In this document: in pieces, positions 1 to 5,010 of the stretch
Layout of the letters: every line of letters starts with the position of its first letter
How positions within the stretch are numbered: the first letter of the stretch is position 1
NCBI GenBank assembly: GCA_035528715.1
Contig: DATKYB010000079.1
Location: 1-5,010, forward strand
Source of the DNA: Nitrospinota bacterium
GTDB taxonomy: Bacteria > JADFOP01 > DATKYB01
DNA length: 5,010 nucleotides
Direction: 5' to 3'
Notes under the pieces: generated by a model
Database searches by the model: none
What the model saw: the letters and a program-made list of their open reading frames with translations, nothing else
What the model was told of the DNA's origin: nothing
Program-made: the position numbers and the translations under genes

Positions 1-10
1 AATCACCTCC
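1..10 (-). promoter_or_regulatory. Shine-Dalgarno site of a divergent gene lying left of the window
   Basis: Read on the minus strand these bases are GGAGGTGATT, an almost full-length complement of the 3' end of bacterial 16S rRNA. At normal spacing the start codon would fall a few bases to the left of position 1, so the gene itself is not visible. It would be transcribed away from sixA, making 1-208 a divergent intergenic region. The plus-strand reading resembles the tail of a 16S gene, but only over about ten bases, so the ribosome binding site reading is preferred. Confidence 0.6.
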
Positions 11-22
11 GCATAAATATTT

Positions 23-33
23 ATTATATTATA
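23..33 (-). promoter_or_regulatory. possible -10 element for the divergent leftward gene
   Basis: Two overlapping minus-strand TATAAT hexamers occur (28-23 and 33-28), in an AT-rich stretch just upstream of the minus-strand Shine-Dalgarno site. Either would give a short leader of roughly 20 bases before the start codon outside the window. No good -35 hexamer sits 16-18 bases further upstream; the nearest candidate, TTACAA, has 19 bases or more of spacer. In such AT-rich DNA a chance TATAAT is common, so this is tentative. Confidence 0.3.
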
Positions 34-85
34 AACTAAAGAAATGTCTATCTTGTAATATTTCTATTTAGGCAGAGCTTTAAAT

Positions 86-181
86 ATGTTAAAATCTATT
101 AAGTTCAAAGAGATTGAATTTAAGATACTCTCATCTCCAGACAGGAAAACCTTTTTAAATAATCTTAAGAATGTTTATTAG
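86..181 (+). CDS. possible small ORF, 31 residues, upstream of sixA
   Basis: An ATG opens a 31-codon frame ending in TAG 27 bases before the sixA start. A weak purine-rich stretch (GGCAGAG, 71-77) lies 8 bases before the ATG and could serve as a ribosome binding site. The predicted peptide is basic and rich in Lys, Asn, Ile and Phe, with no membrane segment or motif I recognise. It could be a small protein, a leader peptide coupling translation to sixA, or a chance ORF in AT-rich DNA. Only its position and modest binding site favour it. I do not assign a function. Confidence 0.2.
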   Translation: MLKSIKFKEIEFKILSSPDRKTFLNNLKNVY

Positions 182-202
182 CCCTTGTAAAAAGGGGGTG
201 AT
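182..202 (+). promoter_or_regulatory. strong Shine-Dalgarno of sixA overlapped by a small hairpin
   Basis: GGGGGTGAT (194-202) lies 6 bases before the sixA ATG and is the only strong ribosome binding site in front of a plus-strand gene here. CCCTT (182-186) can pair with AAGGG (192-196) around a GTAAA loop, which would tie up part of this site. The stem is only 5 bp, so any translational control is speculative. The ribosome binding site itself is clear and supports the start at 209. Confidence 0.55.
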
Positions 203-208
203 GGTCTT

Positions 209-682
209 ATGAAGTTGTATCTTGTTCAGCATGGTGAGGCAACTACAGAAGAGATAAACAAGGAAAAGCCTCTTACAAAGAAGGGGATATCAGACGTAAA
301 TAAAATAGCTACATTTCTTAGAGATGCTGGTATCAGTGTAAATTCTATCTTTCATAGCACAAAATTGCGAGCTAAAGAGTCAGCAAAGATTTTAGCCGAT
401 ATCTTAAATCCAGAATGTCAGGTTATTGAAAAAAACTCCCTTTCTCCTAATGATTCCGTTGAGAATATCTATGCGGAGATTTTAGAGAGAACAGATGATT
501 TAATGATTGTTGGACATCTGCCATTCCTTTCTAAACTAGTATCAAAGTTGATTCTGTATTCTGAAGATAAAAGTATAATAAGATTTAGGCAGGGTGGAAT
601 TGCTCGGCTGGAAAGAAACGATACAGGTTCCTGGGAGATTGATTGGTTCATAACCCCTGATTTATTGAGAGAAGAGTCGTAA
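209..682 (+). CDS. sixA: SixA-type phosphohistidine phosphatase (histidine phosphatase superfamily)
   Basis: This 157-residue cytoplasmic enzyme belongs to the histidine phosphatase (phosphoglycerate mutase-like) superfamily. Its length matches the short single-domain SixA proteins; E. coli SixA is close to 160 residues and removes phosphate from protein phosphohistidines, reported for ArcB and the nitrogen PTS protein NPr. Visible motifs are the N-terminal strand with the catalytic His8 (LVQHGEA), a KPLTKKG segment at 20-26, Arg54 in KLRAKES (52-58), and the second active-site His103 in VGHLPFL (101-107). The usual RHG triad reads QHG: residue 7 is Gln where E. coli SixA has Arg. From memory this variant recurs in one branch of SixA proteins, so it need not mean loss of activity. 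The start is fixed by a strong Shine-Dalgarno 6 bases upstream. It is probably the first main gene of an operon with nfi and the DUF763 gene. The family call is firm; the natural substrate cannot be read from the sequence. Confidence 0.9.
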   Translation: MKLYLVQHGEATTEEINKEKPLTKKGISDVNKIATFLRDAGISVNSIFHSTKLRAKESAKILADILNPECQVIEKNSLSPNDSVENIYAEILERTDDLMIVGHLPFLSKLVSKLILYSEDKSIIRFRQGGIARLERNDTGSWEIDWFITPDLLREES

Positions 683-747
683 TTTCTTTACAAAAATCTG
701 GACTCATTTTAAGTTTTATCTTATAGAGGTTTTCAAAAAAGATTATT

Positions 748-1413
748 ATGGGACTAAGAGTATTAGCATTACATCCTTGGAATGTGTCTCCCAAAAAGGC
801 TGTTCAAATTCAGAAAAAACTACGGTTAAGAATTAAGATCAGTCCCCTAACTAAACAACCTCTATTAATAGCTGGTGCAGATGCATCATTTAACAAAAAA
901 ACGGCAATTGGAATAGTTGTGGTCATGACCTATCCCAAACTTGAGGTTTTAGAGACAGTAAGAAAAGAGCAGCCTATAAGATTTCCTTATATGCCGACTT
1001 TTTTGGCATTCAGAGAAGGCCCTGTTTTATTGAAATGTTTTCAGTCTTTAAAAAAAGAACCGGATTTAATTATCTTTGATGGTCAAGGAACAGCACATCA
1101 AAGAAGGATGGGGCTGGCAACTCATTTGGGTATCTTACTTTCAAAATCGACCATTGGTTGTGCCAAAAAGAGACTTACGGGAACACTTAAAAAACTTGGT
1201 GAAGAAAGAGGCTCTTATTCTTATATTAAAGATATAAACCGTGAGATTATAGGTGCCATAGTGAGAACGAGAGAAAATGTTAAACCTGTATTTGTTTCTC
1301 CTGGTCATAAGATAGACTTGAAGGATGCCATAGATATTGTGCTTGGATGTACAAAAAAATACAAGATTCCAGAACCTCTAAGATATGCTCATCATTTAAC
1401 AAAAGTATCATAA
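748..1413 (+). CDS. nfi: endonuclease V (deoxyinosine 3' endonuclease)
   Basis: Endonuclease V nicks DNA at the second phosphodiester bond 3' of deoxyinosine, starting repair of deaminated adenine; some homologues cut inosine in RNA. The 221 residues match the usual family length. Compared from memory with the Thermotoga maritima enzyme, all key positions are kept: metal-binding Asp45 (GADASF), the wedge motif PYMP at 80-83 with Tyr81, Glu90 (FREGP), Asp111 (FDGQG), His117 (AHQRR), Lys140 (GCAKKRL) and His215 near the C-terminus (RYAHHLT). VFVSPGH (181-187) is also typical. The protein therefore looks intact and active. It lies 65 bases after sixA and 42 before the DUF763 gene. The ATG at 748 is the only sensible start because an in-frame TAG sits at 724-726, yet no Shine-Dalgarno is well placed; AGAGGT at 725-730 is 17 bases away. 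A TTTACA at 687-692 lacks a good -10, so I do not call a separate promoter. Confidence 0.96.
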   Translation: MGLRVLALHPWNVSPKKAVQIQKKLRLRIKISPLTKQPLLIAGADASFNKKTAIGIVVVMTYPKLEVLETVRKEQPIRFPYMPTFLAFREGPVLLKCFQSLKKEPDLIIFDGQGTAHQRRMGLATHLGILLSKSTIGCAKKRLTGTLKKLGEERGSYSYIKDINREIIGAIVRTRENVKPVFVSPGHKIDLKDAIDIVLGCTKKYKIPEPLRYAHHLTKVS

Positions 1414-1455
1414 TATTTTATCGTAAAAACAAAATTATCTCCTATTTTTAAAAAG

Positions 1456-2529
1456 ATGAAAACAGGCATTACAAACTTACCCCTGCATTATGGAAAGGCC
1501 CCATCTTGGCTTTTTAGTCGGATGAAAAGACTGGCCTCTGAGATTACCCTTGTGATTGTTGATCAATACGGGACAGAAGAGTTCTTGAATAGATTATCCG
1601 ACCCGTTTTGGTTTCAAGCCTTTGGCTGTGTTTTAGGATTTGATTGGCACTCTTCAGGACTGACGACAACTGTCTGTGGTGCTCTAAAAGAGGGATTGAA
1701 GGATGTTTCAAAAGAAATCGGTCTTTTTATCTGCGGTGGCAAAGGCGCAACTTCTCGCAAGACCCCTTTAGAAATAGAAGAAATCAGTTCAAAGAGAAGG
1801 ATAAAAGTACATCCTGAAAAACTAATTTATTCCAGTAAGATGTCAGCAAAAGTAGATTCAACTGCATTACAGGATGGATATCAGCTTTATCATCACTGTT
1901 TTATCTTTAATCAAGAGGGAAACTGGACAGTTATCCAGCAGGGGATGAACACATCTAACCGGATGGCTAGGCGGTATCACTGGTTAGGAAAAGAGGTCGA
2001 GGATTTTGTCTGTGAGCCGCATAAAGCTATTTGTTGTGACCGAAAAGAAGAGGTTATCAATATGGTGGCAAAAAAAAGCGAGGACTGTCGTAAGGTGAGT
2101 ACAATTCTAGCAAATGAAGAACCAAAAAGAGTTATTGATGAATATAAAAAGATTAGACAACTTAACTTATCTCCTCGTCACACAGTATCTGTAAATGATA
2201 TTAGAAGCCAGAACTTAAGAAAGATTTTAGAGTTGACCTACGAAAAAAGACCGGATAATTTTGAAGCGCTTTTGGGAATTAAAGGCGTTGGTCCAAAGAC
2301 GATTCGTGCACTTTCTCTCATTTCCGAGCTGATTTATGGTAAGCTTGCCTCATTTGAAGACCCAGTGAGATTTTCTTTTGCTCACGGAGGGAAGGACGGT
2401 CATCCTTATCCCGTAAATAGAAGTCAATACGATCTATCGATTCAGATATTAAAAGAGGCAGTGAATCTTACCAAGATAGGAAAAACAGAGAAATTAAAGG
2501 CATTGAGAAGGTTAAACGATAACTTTTAG
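1456..2529 (+). CDS. DUF763 family protein of unknown function with a helix-hairpin-helix-like motif
   Basis: This 357-residue soluble protein matches DUF763, a family of archaea and some bacteria with no established biochemical role known to me. The N-terminus is the family hallmark (LPLHYGKAP, then WLFSRMKRLA). Other conserved-looking blocks are GFDWHSSG (61-68), ICGGKGATSRKTP (92-104), FNQEG and QGMN in the middle, and HGGKDGHPYPV (310-320). At 274-282 GIKGVGPKT followed by IRAL has the form of a helix-hairpin-helix DNA-binding motif, as in repair glycosylases, nucleases and RuvA. There is no signal peptide or membrane segment. The length looks complete for the family and no key block is missing. 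The gene follows nfi by 42 bases and probably shares its transcript, so a role in DNA metabolism is a reasonable inference. The ATG at 1456 gives the expected N-terminus although no Shine-Dalgarno precedes it. An A8 run lies at 2070-2077. The family call is firm; the function is not. Confidence 0.9.
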   Translation: MKTGITNLPLHYGKAPSWLFSRMKRLASEITLVIVDQYGTEEFLNRLSDPFWFQAFGCVLGFDWHSSGLTTTVCGALKEGLKDVSKEIGLFICGGKGATSRKTPLEIEEISSKRRIKVHPEKLIYSSKMSAKVDSTALQDGYQLYHHCFIFNQEGNWTVIQQGMNTSNRMARRYHWLGKEVEDFVCEPHKAICCDRKEEVINMVAKKSEDCRKVSTILANEEPKRVIDEYKKIRQLNLSPRHTVSVNDIRSQNLRKILELTYEKRPDNFEALLGIKGVGPKTIRALSLISELIYGKLASFEDPVRFSFAHGGKDGHPYPVNRSQYDLSIQILKEAVNLTKIGKTEKLKALRRLNDNF

Positions 2530-2540
2530 ATATTTTTTAA

Positions 2541-2572
2541 GTCAGTTTTTCGTTCATCAAAAGAAAAATGAC
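2541..2572 (+). terminator. weak AT-rich hairpin after the DUF763 gene, possible operon end
   Basis: GTCAGTTTTTC (2541-2551) can pair with GAAAAATGAC (2563-2572), giving about 10 bp with one bulged G and an 11-base loop. It lies 11 bases after the stop codon, where an operon terminator is expected. The stem is AT-rich and is followed by CCCAGATT rather than a T run, so it is not a classical intrinsic terminator. It may be an RNA 3'-end structure or chance pairing. The new promoter downstream independently suggests that transcription units change here. Confidence 0.3.
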
Positions 2573-2620
2573 CCCAGATTCATTTCTGAGTTAGTTTCAT
2601 AAATCAAACCAATTAAATCA

Positions 2621-2649
2621 TTGAATTATTTATAATTTTCTGATATAAT
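2621..2649 (+). promoter_or_regulatory. sigma70-type promoter of the sensor gene
   Basis: TTGAAT (2621-2626) matches four of six -35 consensus positions, and TATAAT (2644-2649) is a perfect -10. The spacer is exactly 17 bases. Transcription would start near 2656, leaving a leader of only about 16 bases before the ATG at 2672. That leader is almost pure A and T with no Shine-Dalgarno. The position between the DUF763 operon and the sensor gene is right for a promoter. Chance TATAAT is frequent in AT-rich DNA, but the spacing and the -35 make this the best promoter in the window. Confidence 0.65.
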
Positions 2650-2671
2650 TAGAAAAATTTATTTTTTAAAA

Positions 2672-5010
2672 ATGACTAAAAATATCAAACTTACAATCTT
2701 CCTTCTTATTATTCTTTGCACTCTATTTATCTTATCCTGCCTCTCTTATGCCTATCAACATGACCATAAGCATGTGCTTGTTCTCAATTCCTATCATAAG
2801 GGCTATGTCTGGTCTGATAAAATTATGGAAGGAATCCTCTCTGTTCTAGAATCTGAAAAGAAAAATATTGATATACATATCGAGTATATGGATACGAAAA
2901 GAATTCATGATGATACGCACTTTCAAAATCTCTATGAACTTATTAAACACAAATTCTCCGGATTTAAGTTTGATGCTATTCTCACCTCTGATGATAATGC
3001 GTTTCACTTCCTTCTTAAATATAAAAAGAAACTATTCCCTGACGTTCCAGCAGTATTCTGCGGAATTGAGGATTTCAAAGAGGCTAATTTGCATAAAGAT
3101 ATTACCGGAGTCGTAGAAGATTATGACCTTAGAGGCACCATTAATATTGCCTTAAAGTTGCATCCCAACATAAAAGAAATTTTTGTCATTAGTGATAAGA
3201 CAAGATCAGGACAAATTCATATAGAAAAAGTGAATAGTATAATCCCTGATTTTAAGGATTCCGTAAAATTTACATTTCTCATAGATCTTGATGCAAAAGA
3301 ACTTCAAGAAAAGATTAAGAATTTACCAGATGATTCTATAGTCCTTTTTCTCAGTTTCTTTAGAGATAAATCTGGTAGAGTTTTGTCTTATGATAAAGCT
3401 GCAACTTTAGTTACGGATAAGAGCAATATTCCGGTATATACCTGTTGGGATTTTTATCTTGGCTATGGAGTCATTGGGGGAATGATGGTTAATGCTTTTT
3501 ATCAGGGTAAGACAGCAGGGGGGATGGCTCTTCGTATTTTGAATGGAGAGAGAATTGAAAATATTCCCGTTCTTAAAAAAAGCCCAAATCGCTACATGTT
3601 TGATTATAAACAGATGCAGCGTTTTGGCATTAAACTTGCTGACCTCCCCGTAAATAGCATTGTTATTAATAAGCCATCTCCCTTTTATACAATACATAAA
3701 AATTTAATCTGGACTGGTTTAATAGGATTTCTCTCTCTTTCATTTGGCATATTTATTTTCCTTATTATTAGTTCAAAACGCAAGCGTGCTGAAGAGGCTT
3801 TGAGGCTATCTCAATTTTCTGTCGATAAAGCTGCAGATGCTGTCTTTTGGATGGGACAAGATGCGAGATTAGTTTATGTTAACGAGACTGCCTGCCGCAA
3901 ATTAGGGTATTCACGCAAGAAGCTTCTCTCCATGACAGTACATGACATTGATCCGAACTTTCCCAAAGAGGTCTGGCAAGAACATTGGGAGGAGATTCGA
4001 AAGCGAGGCTCCTTTATTTTAGAATCTCATCATAAAAAAAAGGATGGAACGATTTTTCCAGTAGAGATTATCGTAAATTACATCAATTTTGATGGAAAGG
4101 AGTTCAACTGTGCCTTTGCTCGCGATATCGCTGAGCGTAAAAAGAGTGAGGAGGAAATTAAGAAGAAGACATTACAGTTAAAGACCCTTTATGAAGTAGA
4201 TAAAAAGATTGCCTCTATTGTCTCAAGAGAAGAACTCCTCCCATGGATAGCAAAGCAGGCGGCTCGACTTCTTGAGGCTGATGAGTGTGTTTACCGGATA
4301 AGAGGGGGGGATTATCTTCTTAGGGGTGGCGGTACCAAAGAGGGTATGGAATTAATGAAAAAGGAGAGGTTAAAGATCGGTGAGAGTTTAAGTGGGTGGA
4401 TTGCCAAAGAGAAGAAACCCCTTATCATTCCAGATGGTTATGCTGATGATCCAAGGCTTATTCCAGAGCACAGGAAGAAAGCAGCAGAATATGGTTTCAG
4501 ATCTGCACTTGGTGTTCCTATGTGTATAAAGGGAAGGGTCATAGGGGTTTTAAATATTATATCAAAAAAGCCAAGGAGATTTTTAAAGGCAGATATTGAG
4601 CTTTTATCTGACTTTGCTGATATGTCAGCGATTGCCCTTGAGAAGGCAAGGCTTTATGAAGAAGTCATAGAGAAGGTTACGGAGCTCAACGCCCTTTATG
4701 AGGTGAACAAGATGATCACCTCTGAGATAAAGAGGGGGAAGCTTGTACCTCTGATTGCTGAGCAGGCAAATAAGCTCTTAGGAGCAGATGGGTGTAAGTT
4801 CAGGTTAAGGGAGGGAGATGAGCTGGTTCGTTCCTATGGCACCAAGCAAAGCATTGAATTGATGGTAAAGGAGAGGATAAAGATTGGTGAGAGTTTAGGG
4901 GGAATTATTGCCAAGGAGAAGAAGCCTTTGGCTATTGAGGACATACGAGAAGACAAAAGATATATCAAGGAGCACCGGGAGGTTGCCAGGAGGCTTGGTT
5001 TTATCTCTTT
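2672..5010 (+). CDS. membrane sensor protein: periplasmic substrate-binding domain, PAS, tandem GAF (3' end outside window)
   Basis: The frame stays open for 779 codons to the window edge, so the C-terminal output domain is unseen. Residues 7-27 form a signal peptide or anchor with a possible cleavage site after Ser-Tyr-Ala27. Residues about 33-330 resemble ABC-type substrate-binding proteins (PF04392 type) that are fused to sensor kinases: VLVLNSYHKGYVWSD at 35-49, then YTCWDFYLGYGVIGG ending at 270. A second membrane helix spans 345-367, followed by a basic stop (KRKR). A PAS domain covers about 378-490 (AADAVFW, VYVNETACRKLGYS, AFARDIAERKK). One complete GAF domain (about 507-662) and a second, incomplete one (from 676) follow, joined by charged helical linkers. 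The protein probably binds a small ligand outside and signals through PAS and GAF to a kinase or other output such as HisKA/HATPase, further GAF or GGDEF; which one is unknown. An in-frame TAA at 2633-2635 and the absence of intervening start codons support the ATG at 2672. It has its own promoter and no Shine-Dalgarno. Codon use changes inside the gene. Confidence 0.9.
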   Translation, partial: MTKNIKLTIFLLIILCTLFILSCLSYAYQHDHKHVLVLNSYHKGYVWSDKIMEGILSVLESEKKNIDIHIEYMDTKRIHDDTHFQNLYELIKHKFSGFKFDAILTSDDNAFHFLLKYKKKLFPDVPAVFCGIEDFKEANLHKDITGVVEDYDLRGTINIALKLHPNIKEIFVISDKTRSGQIHIEKVNSIIPDFKDSVKFTFLIDLDAKELQEKIKNLPDDSIVLFLSFFRDKSGRVLSYDKAATLVTDKSNIPVYTCWDFYLGYGVIGGMMVNAFYQGKTAGGMALRILNGERIENIPVLKKSPNRYMFDYKQMQRFGIKLADLPVNSIVINKPSPFYTIHKNLIWTGLIGFLSLSFGIFIFLIISSKRKRAEEALRLSQFSVDKAADAVFWMGQDARLVYVNETACRKLGYSRKKLLSMTVHDIDPNFPKEVWQEHWEEIRKRGSFILESHHKKKDGTIFPVEIIVNYINFDGKEFNCAFARDIAERKKSEEEIKKKTLQLKTLYEVDKKIASIVSREELLPWIAKQAARLLEADECVYRIRGGDYLLRGGGTKEGMELMKKERLKIGESLSGWIAKEKKPLIIPDGYADDPRLIPEHRKKAAEYGFRSALGVPMCIKGRVIGVLNIISKKPRRFLKADIELLSDFADMSAIALEKARLYEEVIEKVTELNALYEVNKMITSEIKRGKLVPLIAEQANKLLGADGCKFRLREGDELVRSYGTKQSIELMVKERIKIGESLGGIIAKEKKPLAIEDIREDKRYIKEHREVARRLGFIS
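4187..5010 (+). repeat. tandem duplicated GAF-domain coding repeat, 507-base period
   Basis: Two units begin with the same Leu-Tyr-Glu-Val at residues 506 and 675, a period of 169 codons. The second runs off the window. Aligned by eye the proteins are about half identical, with one single-residue gap near residue 584. The best block reads KERLKIGESLSGWIAKEKKPL in the first and KERIKIGESLGGIIAKEKKPL in the second. The DNA is also visibly similar there (near 4349-4415 and 4856-4922). This is an internal duplication of a GAF domain plus linker within the sensor gene, and more copies may follow outside the window. Confidence 0.8.

Noticed and set aside
1-14. 3' end of a 16S rRNA gene on the plus strand
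   Set aside because: Only about ten bases match; the usual GGATCACCTCC reads AATCACCTCC, the downstream bases do not match, and the adjacent DNA looks like an ordinary divergent promoter region.
199-212. GTG or ATG starts giving a 3-4 codon ORF whose TGA overlaps the sixA ATG
   Set aside because: The ATG at 201 lies within the Shine-Dalgarno region of sixA and the ORF is too short to be meaningful; chance overlap is likely.
469-651. 60-codon minus-strand ORF
   Set aside because: It lies wholly within sixA in the opposite direction, and the sixA frame carries all family motifs; no ribosome binding site or recognisable protein.
687-726. Promoter for nfi based on TTTACA
   Set aside because: The -35-like hexamer is good, but no acceptable -10 occurs at 16-18 bases; the tight gap favours read-through from sixA.
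1416-1428. TTTTA-TCG-TAAAA hairpin between nfi and the DUF763 gene as a terminator
   Set aside because: The stem is pure A/T, 5 bp, with no T run after it; it would not terminate transcription effectively.
2068-2100. A8 run in the DUF763 gene as a programmed frameshift
   Set aside because: A -1 shift meets a stop within a few codons and no downstream structure stands out; A runs are expected in Lys-rich AT-rich genes.
2868-3116. 82-codon plus-strand ORF
   Set aside because: Shadow of the sensor gene in another frame, which encodes a clear substrate-binding domain across this stretch.
3407-3697. 96-codon minus-strand ORF
   Set aside because: Antisense shadow of the conserved substrate-binding domain; no independent support.
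209-5010. SixA and the sensor protein as a dedicated phosphatase-kinase pair
   Set aside because: They are separated by two unrelated genes and a separate promoter, and no histidine kinase domain is visible in the window.

Overview
The window looks like an AT-rich bacterial chromosome segment with compact, mostly co-directional genes. I cannot name the organism. The long sensor protein at the right end has a periplasmic binding domain joined to a PAS domain of a type I associate with Desulfobacterota, Nitrospirota and related or candidate-phylum bacteria. A DUF763 protein, a family shared by archaea and some bacteria, fits such an anaerobic or deep-branching bacterium. That placement is inference from domain content only.

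Left end (1-208): a divergent intergenic region. On the minus strand, positions 10-1 read as a near-perfect Shine-Dalgarno sequence, so a leftward gene very probably starts just outside the window. Rightward there is a possible 31-residue ORF (86-181), then a small hairpin abutting the strong ribosome binding site of the first clear gene.

Centre (209-2529): three plus-strand genes with gaps of 65 and 42 bases and no convincing terminator between them, probably one operon. They encode a SixA-type phosphohistidine phosphatase, endonuclease V (nfi; repair of deaminated bases), and a DUF763 protein of unknown function. The DUF763 protein carries a visible helix-hairpin-helix-like motif. The last two are plausibly linked through DNA repair; the place of SixA with them is unclear.

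Right end (2530-5010): a 142-base spacer holds a weak hairpin and a well-formed sigma70-type promoter (TTGAAT, 17 bases, TATAAT). Then comes a large open reading frame starting at 2672 and still open at the window edge. It encodes a membrane sensor: signal anchor, periplasmic ABC-type substrate-binding domain, second membrane segment, PAS domain and two tandem GAF domains. The output domain lies outside the window. Arginine codon use changes sharply inside this gene: AGG is absent from the periplasmic part and dominant in the GAF part, which suggests a mosaic origin.

No RNA genes, CRISPR arrays, insertion sequences or phage genes were seen. Nothing here is clearly a new system. The best leads are the nfi-DUF763 pair and the mosaic sensor.
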